From positions 173,353-237,352 of the forward strand of contig NZ_JAGPXY010000003.1 in assembly GCF_018070325.1 (NCBI RefSeq): a DNA stretch of 64,000 nt, given 5' to 3'. Of this stretch, positions 45,574 to 57,391 are shown in pieces. Both the position numbers and the translations under genes were made by a program. The DNA comes from Micromonospora sp. H61. GTDB lineage: Bacteria; Actinomycetota; Actinomycetes; Mycobacteriales; Micromonosporaceae. The notes beneath the pieces are model-generated. The model had not been told where the DNA came from. It did not search any database and saw only the letters and a list, made by a program, of their open reading frames with translations. Position 1 is the stretch's first letter; each line of letters opens with the position of its first letter.

Positions 45574-47421
45574 TTACTCCGGGACGCGGCGGTATGCGCC
45601 GTCGCTGGCCGAGGTGGCCATCGAGGCGTACGCGCGCAGCGCCGCCGACACCGGCCGCTGCCGATCGGTCGGGGTGTACGGCTTGTCGCGCTTCTCTTCG
45701 GCCACCCGTCGTGCCTCCAGCTCCTCGGCGGGCACGTTCAGCTCGATCGACCGGCCCGGGATGTCGATGACGACCTCGTCGCCGTCGCGGACCAGGGCGA
45801 TCAGCCCGCCGGAGGCCGCCTCGGGGGAGACGTGCCCGATGGAGAGCCCGGAGGTGCCGCCGGAGAAACGGCCGTCGGTGAGCAGCGCACAGGAGCGGCC
45901 CAGCCCGCGCCCCTTGAGGAACGAGGTGGGGTAGAGCATCTCCTGCATGCCGGGGCCGCCCTTGGGCCCCTCGTAGCGGATCACCACGACGTCCCCGGCG
46001 ACCACCTGCTTGGCGAGGATCGCGGTCACCGCGTCGTCCTGCGACTCGTAGACCTTCGCCGGGCCACGGAAGGTCAGGCAGTCGTCGGGCACGCCGGCGG
46101 TCTTCACCACGCTGCCCTCGGGTGCCAGGTTGCCGTGCAGGATGGCCAGCCCGCCGTCGGCGGAGTAGGCGTGCTCGCGGTCCCGGATGCAGCCGCCGGC
46201 CGCGTCGGTGTCCAGCGACGACCACCGGTTGGTGGTGGAGAACGGCTCGACGGTACGCACCCCACCGGGAGCCGCGTGGAACAGCTCGACCGCCGTCGGC
46301 GTCGGCGAGCCACCGCGCACGTCCCAGTCGGTCAGCCACTGTGCCAGCGAGGGGGAGTGCACGGCCCACACGTCCCGGTTGAGCTGCCCGGCCCGGTCCA
46401 GTTCGCCGAGGATCGCCGGGATGCCGCCGGCCCGGTGCACGTCCTCCATGTGGTAGTTCGGCGAGTTCGGCGCGACCTTGGCCAGGCACGGCACCCGCCG
46501 GGAGATCGCGTCGATGTCGGTGACGCCGAAGTCCATCTCCGCCTCGCGGGCGGCGGCGAGCAGGTGCAGCACCGTGTTGGTGGAGCCGCCCATCGCCACG
46601 TCCAGGGCGACAGCGTTCTCGAAGGCGGCCTTGGAGGCGACCGTACGCGGCAGCACCGAGTCGTCGTCGCCGTCGTACCACCGCTTGGAGATCTCCACGA
46701 TGGTCCGGCCGGCCTCGACGAAGAGCGACCGGCGGGCGGCGTGGGTGGCCAGCGTGGAACCGTTGCCGGGCAGCGCGAGCCCGATCGCCTCGGTGAGGCA
46801 GTTCATCGAGTTGGCGGTGAACATGCCGGAGCAGGAGCCGCAGGTCGGGCAGGCGGAGCGTTCGATCTCACCGAGCTGCTCGTCGGTGACCGCCTCGTTC
46901 GAGGAGGCGATCATCGCGTCGATCAGGTCGATCTTGCTGTGCACGACGCCCTCGATCGCCATCGTCTTGCCGGCCTCCATCGGGCCGCCGGAGACGAAGA
47001 CGGTCGGGATGTTGAGCCGCAACGCGGCCAGCAGCATCCCGGGGGTGATCTTGTCGCAGTTGGAGATGCAGACCAGGGCGTCCGCGCAGTGCGCGTTGAC
47101 CATGTATTCGACCGCGTCGGCGATCAGCTCACGGCTGGGCAGCGAGTAGAGCATGCCGCCGTGGCCCATCGCGATGCCGTCGTCGACAGCGATGGTGTTG
47201 AACTCCCGGCCCACCCCACCGGCCTCGGCGACCGCGTCGGCGACCAGGCCACCCATGTCCTTGAGGTGTACGTGACCAGGCACGAACTGGGTGAAACTGT
47301 TGGCGATGGCGACGATCGGCTTGCCGAAATCGTCGTCGGTCATCCCGGTGGCCCGCCAGAGGGCCCGGGCGCCGGCCATCGTCCGACCGTGTGTGGAAGT
47401 CCTCGACCGCAGCTCAGGCAT
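45574..47421 (-). CDS. ilvD: Dihydroxy-acid dehydratase
   Basis: A 615-residue IlvD catalysing the third common step of isoleucine and valine synthesis, dehydration of dihydroxyacids to 2-oxoacids. The Fe-S cluster cysteines lie in [11 protein letters not shown] and [18 protein letters not shown]. Other signatures are [24 protein letters not shown] and [21 protein letters not shown] 47421 gives the canonical N-terminus [23 protein letters not shown] 47433 is a possible alternative. It is divergent from the GGDEF-EAL gene and apparently monocistronic. Confidence 0.97.
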   Translation of the reverse strand: MPELRSRTSTHGRTMAGARALWRATGMTDDDFGKPIVAIANSFTQFVPGHVHLKDMGGLVADAVAEAGGVGREFNTIAVDDGIAMGHGGMLYSLPSRELIADAVEYMVNAHCADALVCISNCDKITPGMLLAALRLNIPTVFVSGGPMEAGKTMAIEGVVHSKIDLIDAMIASSNEAVTDEQLGEIERSACPTCGSCSGMFTANSMNCLTEAIGLALPGNGSTLATHAARRSLFVEAGRTIVEISKRWYDGDDDSVLPRTVASKAAFENAVALDVAMGGSTNTVLHLLAAAREAEMDFGVTDIDAISRRVPCLAKVAPNSPNYHMEDVHRAGGIPAILGELDRAGQLNRDVWAVHSPSLAQWLTDWDVRGGSPTPTAVELFHAAPGGVRTVEPFSTTNRWSSLDTDAAGGCIRDREHAYSADGGLAILHGNLAPEGSVVKTAGVPDDCLTFRGPAKVYESQDDAVTAILAKQVVAGDVVVIRYEGPKGGPGMQEMLYPTSFLKGRGLGRSCALLTDGRFSGGTSGLSIGHVSPEAASGGLIALVRDGDEVVIDIPGRSIELNVPAEELEARRVAEEKRDKPYTPTDRQRPVSAALRAYASMATSASDGAYRRVPE

Positions 47422-47532
47422 GCATACCAGCATGACACCGTCGGCGCGTCGGCCCACCCCGGTATCTGCCGTGTCCCAACAGATGCACACCCAGCCCCCC
47501 ATGACGTGCGCCCATCCGGCACTCTTGGAGGC

Positions 47533-49905
47533 GTGCATTTTCCACCGGGCATGGTCGCTGTCGCGGCGCTCAGCGGGCTCGTCGCCGCGGTGGCCACCGT
47601 GCTGCTGACCGTCGTCGCCCGGCGGCGGACGGTGCCGCGTCGACCGGCACACGTGCTGCTCGCGGCGGCCGCCGGTGTTGCAGTGCTCAGCCTCCTGGCC
47701 GGGGTGGTCGCCGCGCTCAGCGCGAACGACCACTGGGCCCACGAGCAGGGGCAGCGCACCGGTTGGGCGACAGCGGTGGCGATCGGCACTGCGGTGAGCG
47801 GGCTGGCCTTCGCCGCTGGTCTGCTCCGGCTGCCCGGGGTGGCCGCCACCGCTGCCGGAACGACCCGGCTCGCCCTGGACGGGTTGGTCATGGCGGCGGC
47901 GCTGTGGTTCGTCGGTTGGGTGCTCTTCTCCGAGCCCACCCGGTTGCTCGGTGCCGCCACCCCGATGGCCTGCCCGGCGATTCTGGTGGCCACTGTGAGT
48001 GCCGCGCTCGGTGCCGGGCTCGTCGTGATCGTCGTCTTCCGGGCCGCCGCGCCACGTCGACGGCTCGCCGCGCTGGGCGCCGGCATCAGCGCGGTGACCT
48101 GCGGTGGGCTGGGTCTCAGCGCCGGGCTCTGCCAGGCCGGGCCGACAATGGCGCTGACCGGAGCGGCGGTGCTCGCCGCTGGTCTGCTGATCGTCGCGCT
48201 CGCCGTGTACCGGGCCGACCGGCCGGGGCAGATCGACCTGGACCTGGTCGGCAGCGACGGCGAGTACGCGATCGCCCCGATGCTGGCGATGGCCGCCTCG
48301 GCGATGTACCACCTCGCCCAGGACGGCCGGTTCACCGCGGCGGGCATCGTGGCCGGCAGCGTGGAGGGCTTCGCCCTGGTGGCACGGCAGTACCTCACCC
48401 TGCGCGACGTCCGGGGGTACGCGAGCCGCCTGGCCGAGCGGGAGGCGCACTTCCGGGAGCTGGCGCACACCGACCCGCTGACGTCGCTGGCCAACCGGCG
48501 CGGGCTGCTCCGGGCGCTGCACCGCAACGCCGCCGACCACAACCCGTGTGTGCTGCTCGGCCTGGACCTGGACGGCTTCAAGAACGTCAACGACATGCGG
48601 GGCCACGACGTGGGCGACGCCGTGCTGGCCGAGGTGGGCCGGCGGCTGCGCGGCAACCTGCGCCCCGGCGACGTGGCCGCCCGGCTGGGTGGCGACGAGT
48701 TCGCCGTCCTCATGCAGGGCCGGCCGGTCGAGGCGGACCGGGTCGCCGAACGGCTCCTCGGGGTGCTCAACCGCCCCTACGACCAGCCGGAGGGGCCGGT
48801 CTTCCTGTCGGTGAGCATCGGGGTGGCCGACTGGGCCGACGAGCCGGACGTGGAGCTGCTGCTGCGCCACGCCGACCTGGCGCTGCGCTACGCCAAGCAG
48901 CGTGGCAAGAACCGGATCGAGCGGTACGACGCCGCGTACGACAAACTGCTGCGCCGGCGTACGACGGTGGAGCACGAGCTGCGCGGGGCCATCGACCGCG
49001 ACGAGCTGCGGTTGGCGTTCCAGCCGGTGGCGTCGCTGCCGTCGGTGCGGCCGGTCGGCGCCGAGGCGCTGCTCCGCTGGCACCATCCTGAGCTGGGCAA
49101 CGTGCGTCCGGACGAGTTCATCCCGCTCGCCGAGGAGTGCGGCATGATCGCCCCGCTCGGTGCCTGGGTGCTGCATCAGGCCTGCTACCAGCTCTCCCGG
49201 TGGCTGGCGGACGGGCACGACGTGTGGGTGTCGGTAAACGTCTCCCCGCGCGAGCTGCACGCCCCGGCGTACGTGGTCCAGGTCGCCGAGGCGCTGCGCG
49301 CCCACCACGTGCCGCCGCAGCGGCTGGTGCTGGAGGTCACCGAGCACGCGGTCGCCACCGACCTGGACGAGCTGATCCGGCGGCTCACCGCGCTGCGGTT
49401 GACCGGTGTCCGGATCGCGCTGGACGACTTCGGGGCCGGCTACTCGTCGCTGGGGCAGCTGCGCCGGTTGCCGATCGACATCCTCAAGATCGATCACAGC
49501 CTGGTCGCCGAGCACGAGCCGGTCCATCCGGTCGGCCAGGACGGCCCGGCGTTCGCCCCGATGGTCGACATCGTCATGCGTCTGGGCCACCAGTTGGGCC
49601 TGGAGGTGATCGCCGAGGGGGTGACCACCCCGACCGAGTTGGCAGCGGTGGTGGCCGCCGGTTGCCGCTTCGGCCAGGGCGCGCTCTTCGGCTGGGGGGT
49701 GCCGGCCGAGCACCTGGAGGCGATGCTGGAGGCAGCCACGTCCCCGGGCGCGCGTCCCGCTCCGGTGCCCGCGCCACGCCGCGCTCCGGGCGGGTCCGGG
49801 CAGCTCACCCCACCTGCCGATGGCGCGTCGCCGGCCGACGCGCCGACCTCCGTTAACCAACATGTGGGATCAGTTGACTCATCGCGTGAGATGCGTCAGG
49901 CTTAG
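47533..49905 (+). CDS. Membrane GGDEF-EAL protein with intact signatures
   Basis: A 790-residue protein. About eight membrane helices (1-270) are followed by a PAS-less linker and a canonical GGDEF domain ([31 protein letters not shown] at 386-390) with the inhibitory RxxD site kept as RPGD. The EAL domain is complete (E511 of [44 protein letters not shown]). It is probably a bifunctional cyclic di-GMP enzyme. GTG 47533 has GGAGG one base away, which is unusual. ATG 47551 is an alternative. The ilvB promoter lies inside its last codons. Confidence 0.9.
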   Translation: MHFPPGMVAVAALSGLVAAVATVLLTVVARRRTVPRRPAHVLLAAAAGVAVLSLLAGVVAALSANDHWAHEQGQRTGWATAVAIGTAVSGLAFAAGLLRLPGVAATAAGTTRLALDGLVMAAALWFVGWVLFSEPTRLLGAATPMACPAILVATVSAALGAGLVVIVVFRAAAPRRRLAALGAGISAVTCGGLGLSAGLCQAGPTMALTGAAVLAAGLLIVALAVYRADRPGQIDLDLVGSDGEYAIAPMLAMAASAMYHLAQDGRFTAAGIVAGSVEGFALVARQYLTLRDVRGYASRLAEREAHFRELAHTDPLTSLANRRGLLRALHRNAADHNPCVLLGLDLDGFKNVNDMRGHDVGDAVLAEVGRRLRGNLRPGDVAARLGGDEFAVLMQGRPVEADRVAERLLGVLNRPYDQPEGPVFLSVSIGVADWADEPDVELLLRHADLALRYAKQRGKNRIERYDAAYDKLLRRRTTVEHELRGAIDRDELRLAFQPVASLPSVRPVGAEALLRWHHPELGNVRPDEFIPLAEECGMIAPLGAWVLHQACYQLSRWLADGHDVWVSVNVSPRELHAPAYVVQVAEALRAHHVPPQRLVLEVTEHAVATDLDELIRRLTALRLTGVRIALDDFGAGYSSLGQLRRLPIDILKIDHSLVAEHEPVHPVGQDGPAFAPMVDIVMRLGHQLGLEVIAEGVTTPTELAAVVAAGCRFGQGALFGWGVPAEHLEAMLEAATSPGARPAPVPAPRRAPGGSGQLTPPADGASPADAPTSVNQHVGSVDSSREMRQA
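49874..49902 (+). promoter_or_regulatory. ilvBNC promoter giving a leaderless leader-peptide transcript
   Basis: TTGACT (49874-49879) and CAGGCT (49897-49902) are spaced by 17 bp. The expected start site is about 7 nt on, at the ATG (49910) of the leader peptide. The promoter lies within the 3' end of the GGDEF-EAL gene. Confidence 0.6.
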
Positions 49906-49909
49906 CCGC

Positions 49910-49945
49910 ATGTCGTCGTACCGGTCGCTGCGAGTACTTACCTGA
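49910..49945 (+). CDS. ilvB leader peptide (11 residues)
   Basis: The short frame encodes [11 protein letters not shown]. The codons CGA-GTA-CTT before the end are rare in this very GC-rich genome, and two of them specify Val and Leu. It ends directly at a hairpin and terminator that precede ilvB, the layout of ribosome-mediated attenuation. Translation probably begins at the transcript's 5' end without an SD. Val/Leu sensing is inferred from the codons. Confidence 0.6.
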   Translation: MSSYRSLRVLT

Positions 49946-50007
49946 GCGCACTCTCCCTCACCGAGAGTGCGCTGGCCCCGTGCATCTGCACGAGGGCCGT
50001 TTTTATT
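49945..50007 (+). terminator. ilvB attenuator (pause hairpin plus intrinsic terminator)
   Basis: Stem 1 is AGCGCACTCT (49945-49954) with AGAGTGCGCT (49964-49973), starting on the leader stop codon. The terminator stem 49974-49998 (GGCCC-CGTGCA with TGCACGAGGGCC, one bulge) is followed by GTTTTTATT, a rare true U-tract for this genome. ilvB starts 87 bp later. It may also end the upstream GGDEF-EAL transcript. A clear competing antiterminator fold was not worked out. Confidence 0.7.
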
Positions 50008-50093
50008 GCCATCGGAACCTGGCGAGGCGGGCCGCGCCCGCGTCGCATCGCTTGACTAGCCACCAGCCACTCCAGCCGAAGGCCAGAACCGCC

Positions 50094-51973
50094 ATGACGA
50101 GACCCACGCCCGAGACCCTCGCCCACACCGCCCGCCGGGCCCGCGCGGCTGCCGACCCGACCCTCGACGTCGACCAGGCCGCCACGCGCCCGGCCACTCC
50201 GGCCGCTCCGGCGGTACGGCCCGCCGCCGCGACCCCGATCTCCGGGGCCGGCTCGCTCGTGCGGTCCCTCGAGGCGCTCGAGGTCGACGTCGTCTTCGGC
50301 ATTCCGGGCGGCGCGATCCTGCCGGCGTACGACCCGCTCTACGACTCGACGGTCCGGCACATCCTGGTGCGGCACGAGCAGGGCGCGGGGCACGCGGCGA
50401 CCGGCTACGCGCAGGCCACCGGCAAGGTCGGCGTCTGCATCGCCACCTCCGGCCCGGGCGCGACGAACCTGGTCACCCCGATCGCCGACGCGTACATGGA
50501 CTCGGTGGCGATGGTGGCGATCACCGGTCAGGTGGCCAGCCCGTCGATCGGCACCGACGCCTTCCAGGAAGCGGACATCCAGGGCATCACCCTGCCGATC
50601 ACCAAGCACAACTTCCTCGTGCAGAACGCCGAGGAGATCCCCCGGGTGCTGGCCGAGGCGTTCCACCTGGCCAGCAGCGGGCGACCCGGCCCGGTGCTCG
50701 TCGACATCCCCAAGGACGTGCTCCAGGCGTCGACCACCTTCTCCTGGCCGCCCACCCTGGACCTGCCCGGCTACCGGCCAACCCTGCACCCGCACGGCAA
50801 GCAGATCCGGGAGGCGGCGCGGCTGATGGCCGCGGCCCGACGGCCGGTGCTCTACGTGGGTGGCGGGGTGCTCAAGGCCGGTGCCACCGACGGGCTGCGC
50901 CGGCTGGCCGAGCTGACCGGCATCCCGGTCGTCACCACGCTGATGGCGCTCGGCGCGTTCCCCGACTCGCACCAGCAGCACCTGGGGATGCCCGGCATGC
51001 ACGGCACGGTCGCCGCGGTCTACGGCCTGCAGAAGGCTGATCTGATCGTCGCGCTGGGCGCACGCTTCGACGACCGGGTCACCGGCAAACTGGACTCGTT
51101 CGCCCCGGACGCGGCAGTGGTCCACGCGGACATCGACCCCGCCGAGATCGGCAAGAACCGGCACGTGGACGTGCCGATCGTCGGCGACGCCAAGCACGTC
51201 ATCGACGAGCTGATCACCGCGGTGACGGCCGAGCGGTCGGCGGGGCGCACCGCCGACCTCGGTGACTGGTGGACGCAGCTCAACGACCTGCGCAACCGTT
51301 ACCCGCTGGGCTACGACGAGCCGGTCGACGGGACCCTGTCCCCGCAGTACGTGATCAAGCGGCTGGGCGAGATCGTCGGCCCGGACGCGATCTTCGTGGC
51401 CGGGGTCGGCCAGCACCAGATGTGGGCGTCGCAGTTCATCTCCTACGAGAAGCCGTACACCTGGTTGAATTCCGGCGGCCTCGGCACGATGGGCTACGCG
51501 GTGCCGGCGGCGATGGGCGCCAAGGTCGGCAAGCCGGACACCGTGGTCTGGGCGGTGGACGGGGACGGCTGCTTCCAGATGACCAACCAGGAGTTGGCCA
51601 CCTGCGCGTTGGAGGGCATCCCGGTCAAGATCGCCGTCATCAACAACGGCAATCTCGGCATGGTCCGGCAGTGGCAGACGCTCTTCTACAACGAGCGCTA
51701 CTCCAACACCGAGCTCGGCACCCACAAGCACCGCATCCCCGACTTCGTCAAGCTCGCCGAGGCCCTGGGCTGCGTGGGGCTGCGGTGCGAGAGCGCCGAT
51801 GACGTCGACAAGACCATCGCCGCCGCCATGGAGATCAACGACGCGCCCGTGGTGATCGACTTCGTGGTCGGCAAGGACGCGATGGTCTGGCCGATGGTCG
51901 CCGCCGGCACCAGCAACGACGAGATCATGTTCGCCCGTGGCGTCCGCCCGGTCTTCGACGAGGATGACATTTA

Positions 51974-51974
<1 letters not shown>
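50094..51974 (+). CDS. ilvB: Acetolactate synthase large subunit
   Basis: A 626-residue catalytic subunit of acetohydroxyacid synthase, using TPP, FAD and Mg2+ to make acetolactate or acetohydroxybutyrate, the first common step to Val, Leu and Ile. The TPP-activating glutamate is in [16 protein letters not shown]. The TPP/Mg motif is [11 protein letters not shown]...INNGNLG. A roughly 50-residue Ala/Pro/Arg-rich N-terminal extension precedes the core. ATG 50094 is the first start past the attenuator. The stop overlaps ilvN (TAATG). Confidence 0.97.
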
Positions 51975-53595
<1,621 letters not shown>

Positions 53596-53986
53596 CCCGT
53601 CCGAACGACGATCCACCGACAGCCCCTGGGCCGGCGCTCTCCCCAGCGCCGCCCCGGGGCTGCCCGGCATGCTGCCGCCCGTCGATACGTCGGGCGGCAG
53701 TGCTCGTGCGCCACGGCTCTCCCGAAGTGACCGGGTGACCGACGCCGCCGGTGCTCGGCCCGGCCGGAGCAACCGTGTCGGTGCGGTGAACGGCCGATGT
53801 CCGTCGCCCGACCGGGCGTGTGAGGGCACTCACCCCGAAGACCGGAACACGCCGACCAGCGAGGCCCCTACGATCGCCTGTAGGTGCAGCAGCCGGCACC
53901 TGACGGCCACGGCACGGATCAGCGCAGGGCGCAGTGCGGCGCCCCGCCGCCCGGGCCGATCGCAAACACGACCTCTACGAGGACCG
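53596..53986. terminator. ilvC-serA intergenic region with two hairpins
   Basis: This 391-bp gap has no credible gene. A large imperfect stem spans 53620-53662 (CAGCCCC at 53620-53626 with GGGGCTG at 53656-53662, plus inner GGCGCT/AGCGCC). A perfect one spans 53672-53700 (CTGCCGCCCG with CGGGCGGCAG). Neither has a U-tract. They probably end the ilvBNC transcript. The serA promoter should lie right of 53750. Confidence 0.55.
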
Positions 53987-55585
53987 ATGAATCCTGTCGT
54001 ACTGATCGCCGAAGAACTCGCCCCCGCCGCCATCGAGGTGCTCGCCCACGACTTCGACGTCCGTCACGTCGACGGCACCGACCGTCCGGCCCTGCTCTCG
54101 GCGCTCTCCGAGGCCGACGCCGTCATCGTGCGCAGCGCGACCCAGATCGACGCCGAGGCGGTCGCCGCAGCGCCGCGACTCAAGGTGGTCGCCCGGGCGG
54201 GCGTCGGGCTGGACAACGTCGAGGTGCCGGCCGCCACCGCGCGGGGCGTCATGGTCGTCAACGCGCCCACCTCGAACATCGTCTCCGCCGCCGAGCAGGC
54301 CGTCGCGCTGCTGCTCGCCGTCGCCCGTAACACCGCCAGCGCCAGTTCCGCGCTCAAGGCGGGGGAGTGGAAGCGGTCGAAGTACACCGGCGTCGAGGTG
54401 CAGGGCAAGACGGTCGGCGTGGTCGGTCTCGGTCGTATCGGGGTGCTCTTCGCTCAGCGCATCGCCGCGTTCGGCACCCGGCTGATCGCGTACGACCCGT
54501 ACATCCAGCCGGCCCGTGCGGCGCAGCTCGGCGTCCGCCTGGTCGGCCTGGAGGAGCTGCTGCGGGAGAGCGACTTCATCTCCATCCACCTGCCGAAGAC
54601 GCCGGAGACGGTGGGCCTGATCGGTGAGAAGGAGCTGGCGCTCGTCAAGCCCGGCGTTCGCATCATCAACGCCGCCCGTGGCGGGCTGGTCGACGAGCAG
54701 GCGCTCGCGGACGCGATCGCCGAGGGGCGGGTCGCCGGCGCCGGCGTCGACGTGTACAGCAAGGAGCCGTGCACCTCGTCGCCGCTGTTCGCCTTCGACA
54801 ACGTGGTGGCCACCCCGCACCTGGGCGCCTCCACCCACGAGGCGCAGGACAAGGCCGGTCTCGCCGTGGCCAAGAGCGTCAAGCTGGCGTTGCAGGGCGA
54901 GTTCGTTCCGGACGCGGTGAACGTGCAGGCCGGCGGCGTGGTCGCCGAGGACGTTCGGCCGCTGCTGCCGTTGGCGGAGAAGCTCGGTCGGGCGTTCACC
55001 GCGGTCGCCGGCGGGGTCGCCGCCAGCGTCACTGTCGAGGTCCGCGGTGAGATCGTCAGCCACGACGTGTCGGTGCTCAAGCTCGCCGCCACCAAGGGCC
55101 TGTTCAGCTCCGTGGTCGAGGAGCAGGTCACCTACGTCAACGCCCCGCACCTGGCCGCCGAGCGTGGCGTCGAGGTCACCCTTGCCACGCTGGCCGAGAC
55201 GGCCGAGCAGCCGACCCTGGTCACGGTGCGCGGCGCGCTGCCGGACGGCCGGACGGTCAGTGTCTCCGGCACTGTCACCCACTCCGGCGCCCGGGACGTG
55301 CTGAAGCTGACCGAGGTGGACGGCTTCGACGTGGAGATCGGCGCGGAGGGCATCCTGCTCTTCCTGCGCTACGCCGACCGGCCCGGTGTGGTCGGCACTG
55401 TCGGTACCCTGCTCGGCGAGGCGGGCATCAACATCGCCGCCATGCAGGTGGCCCGTCGGGAGGCGGGCGGTGAGACGCTGATGACGCTCACCGTCGACCA
55501 GGCGCTCGGCGCCGACCTGCTCACCTCGGCCGCCGACTCGATCGGCGCCACGGCGGCCAGCGCCGCCGACCTGCGCGACGAGTAG
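53987..55585 (+). CDS. serA: D-3-phosphoglycerate dehydrogenase
   Basis: A 532-residue long-form SerA, the first step of serine synthesis. The NAD motif is VGVVGLGRIGVLFAQR. The catalytic Arg is in NAARGGLVDEQAL, the Glu in GVDVYSKEPC and the His in ATPHLGAST. An intervening ASB domain (about 315-450) and a C-terminal ACT domain (LFLRYADRPGVVGTVGTLLGEAGINIA) match the actinobacterial type, which is allosterically inhibited by serine. GAGG lies 5 nt before ATG 53987. Confidence 0.97.
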   Translation: MNPVVLIAEELAPAAIEVLAHDFDVRHVDGTDRPALLSALSEADAVIVRSATQIDAEAVAAAPRLKVVARAGVGLDNVEVPAATARGVMVVNAPTSNIVSAAEQAVALLLAVARNTASASSALKAGEWKRSKYTGVEVQGKTVGVVGLGRIGVLFAQRIAAFGTRLIAYDPYIQPARAAQLGVRLVGLEELLRESDFISIHLPKTPETVGLIGEKELALVKPGVRIINAARGGLVDEQALADAIAEGRVAGAGVDVYSKEPCTSSPLFAFDNVVATPHLGASTHEAQDKAGLAVAKSVKLALQGEFVPDAVNVQAGGVVAEDVRPLLPLAEKLGRAFTAVAGGVAASVTVEVRGEIVSHDVSVLKLAATKGLFSSVVEEQVTYVNAPHLAAERGVEVTLATLAETAEQPTLVTVRGALPDGRTVSVSGTVTHSGARDVLKLTEVDGFDVEIGAEGILLFLRYADRPGVVGTVGTLLGEAGINIAAMQVARREAGGETLMTLTVDQALGADLLTSAADSIGATAASAADLRDE

Positions 55586-55604
55586 TAGACGACAAGCACC
55601 GTGG

Positions 55605-55629
55605 GGGGCCTGGCGATTCGCCGGGCCCC
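55605..55629. terminator. Terminator after serA
   Basis: GGGGCCTGGC (55605-55614) pairs with GCCGGGCCCC (55620-55629) with one G-U pair and a 5-nt loop, between convergent stops. Confidence 0.7.
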
Positions 55630-55660
55630 TCGTCATTTCCCGTCCGTGCCGCCGGTCAGG

Positions 55661-56017
55661 TCAGCCGGGCAGCCGCGCCGGCGGCGGGTAGACCGAGCCG
55701 TCCTGCGGGTCGAAGAGCATCAGCCCGTGCTCGCCGGCCAGCCGCTCGATGTCCAGCAGCACCTGGTCCGCGCAGGTCGGGTGCAGGTTCAGCTCGACGT
55801 GGTCGTGGGCCGCGTGCAGCGGCGCCACCGCCCACGGGCTGTTCGGGCCGGGGTGACGGTCCGGATAGGAGGCGGTGATCGCCCGGTAGAAGCTGACCAC
55901 CCGTGGATCGGGGTAGCGATCCACGTGCCGTCCCTGCCGGCAACCGTTGACCGCTGTCCGCACGTCCTCGGGCGTCGCCCCGTCCTCCAGGGCCCACACG
56001 CTCAGATCGAAACTCAC
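55661..56017 (-). CDS. Conserved-looking hypothetical protein
   Basis: A 118-residue soluble protein starting MSFDLSVWALEDGATPEDVR and ending in a Pro-rich tail (YPPPARLPG). Aromatic-rich segments (VVSFYRAITASYPD, PWAVAPLHAAHDHVELNL) look like a compact alpha/beta fold, but I do not recognise a family. It is convergent with serA. Confidence 0.65.
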   Translation of the reverse strand: MSFDLSVWALEDGATPEDVRTAVNGCRQGRHVDRYPDPRVVSFYRAITASYPDRHPGPNSPWAVAPLHAAHDHVELNLHPTCADQVLLDIERLAGEHGLMLFDPQDGSVYPPPARLPG

Positions 56018-56320
56018 GGCGGATAGCGTGCCATCCGCCGTTCACCATGTCGAAACTGCCTCGCCGCCGGTCAACCACCGATCACCGCGTGCTCCGGTCA
56101 CGACGGTCCGGTGTGGAGACTCTTGCGTCGAGTTGCGTCGATTCGCTAGCGTACGCACTGCGGTCACTGGCCGAGTTCGAGGCGCCGGCCCGTCTTCGGG
56201 TGGCGCGGTCGACGTCCGGCCCGACCGGTCCGCACCCCTCGGTTGTGCGAGCCACGCGCACTCGTCGCTGACCGGCCCTCACGGTCGTTGCCGAGACCGT
56301 GGGGGCCGGGCTCGACCGGC
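56018..56320. other. Region without a supportable gene
   Basis: 303 bp between two leftward genes. Apart from a short direct repeat TTGCGTCGA near 56123-56142 followed by TAGCGT, nothing was recognised. Confidence 0.4.
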
Positions 56321-57163
56321 TCAGCGACGGTGTGCGAAGAGCGCGCGATAGTCGGAGTTGCCCCGGAACCACGCCAGGCCGGTGGGGCCGGCGGCGTAGA
56401 GCGCTGTGGCGTAGGCGTCGGCGATCGCCAGGTCGGGGCCCACCACTGTGGCGGCGACGAGGTGATCGGCCGGCTCGCCGGTGTGCGGGTCCACCACGTG
56501 CCCCTGCCGCCCGGTCACCCCGGAGGTGCCGATCGCGCCGGCGGTCATCTCCAGCACCAGCGGCGCGCGCTCGGGTGCGGTCGGGTGGTGCACCGCCACC
56601 CGCCAGGGTCCGCCGTGCGGCGCTCGGCCCCGGACGACGAGGTCGGCGCCGGCGAGTACGGCGTAGTCGTGGATGCCGGCGGCGCGCAGTCGCTCGGCGG
56701 CGCGTTCCACCGCCCAGCCGCCGAGCAGGCCGGCCGGGTCGAAGCCGCCGGGCACCGCCCAGGCGTCGAACCACCCGTCGGTGACCGCGCGCATCGCGGC
56801 GCAACGGTCCACCAGATCGGCGAGCGGCGGGTACGACTCCGGGCTGATCTCGTCTCGTCGCAGCCGGGAGACCAGGCTCTCCGGCCGGTTGGGGCCGTAG
56901 GTGAGGTCGATGGCGCGTAGCTCGGCGACGCTGTCCCGCAGCGCCTCGCCCACGCCTCGGCGACCGAGCCACTCGGGGGCGTTGAGCAGCAGTGTGTACT
57001 CGGCGGTCGCGGTGCGTACGGTGTGCTGCACAGCGATCCGGCCCTCGGTGGCGGCGGCCGGGTCGATCCGGTGCCGGCGGCTGCCGAGTCGGAGGTCCGG
57101 CCGGCGGTTGCGGAACGCGGACGGGTCCGGCCAGCGGGTCCGTGGCTGCTCGTCGATGCGCAT
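56321..57163 (-). CDS. ApbE-family FAD:protein FMN transferase
   Basis: A 280-residue ApbE-like protein. The FAD-binding part includes DPAGLLGGWAVERAAERL, AGADLVVRGRAPHGGPWRVAV, TSGVTGRQGHVVDPHTG and the metal-binding DLAIADAYATALYAAG. ApbE proteins attach FMN covalently to Thr in flavoproteins such as Nqr/Rnf subunits or FMN-binding-domain proteins. No signal peptide is visible and no target flavoprotein is adjacent. GAGGGGG precedes ATG 57163. Confidence 0.88.
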   Translation of the reverse strand: MRIDEQPRTRWPDPSAFRNRRPDLRLGSRRHRIDPAAATEGRIAVQHTVRTATAEYTLLLNAPEWLGRRGVGEALRDSVAELRAIDLTYGPNRPESLVSRLRRDEISPESYPPLADLVDRCAAMRAVTDGWFDAWAVPGGFDPAGLLGGWAVERAAERLRAAGIHDYAVLAGADLVVRGRAPHGGPWRVAVHHPTAPERAPLVLEMTAGAIGTSGVTGRQGHVVDPHTGEPADHLVAATVVGPDLAIADAYATALYAAGPTGLAWFRGNSDYRALFAHRR

Positions 57164-57391
57164 CGCATCTGCCCCCTCGCACATGGCGCCGCGTCATCGC
57201 GACCCCGTTGGTCAGCGGGCCCCCGCGACCCACTGAGCACTACCGTAGGCAGCGGAGATGACCGCCCCATGAGTCCCAGCTGAGAGGGTGCTGTGCATTC
57301 GCGCATCCCAAATTGTGGACGCAGCGTACCGGGAGGCGGGACGGCGACGTACCGTTGCCCGAACGGAACCGTCGAGCAGAGGAGTGCGGTC

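Noticed and set aside
45499..47532. Very long rightward open frame upstream of the GGDEF-EAL start at 47533
   Set aside because: It runs antisense through ilvD, with composition typical of high-GC shadow frames and no domain. The real gene begins at the membrane segment.
47422..49863. Leftward open frame continuous with ilvD
   Set aside because: It is antisense to the GGDEF-EAL gene, and IlvD's canonical N-terminus begins at 47421.
49945..50093. T-box or riboswitch ahead of ilvB
   Set aside because: No T-box sequence or multi-stem aptamer was seen. The short ORF plus hairpins fit peptide-mediated attenuation better.
53620..53700. Riboswitch upstream of serA
   Set aside because: The hairpins are simple stems nearer to the ilvC stop and lack any known aptamer core. 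Termination is simpler.
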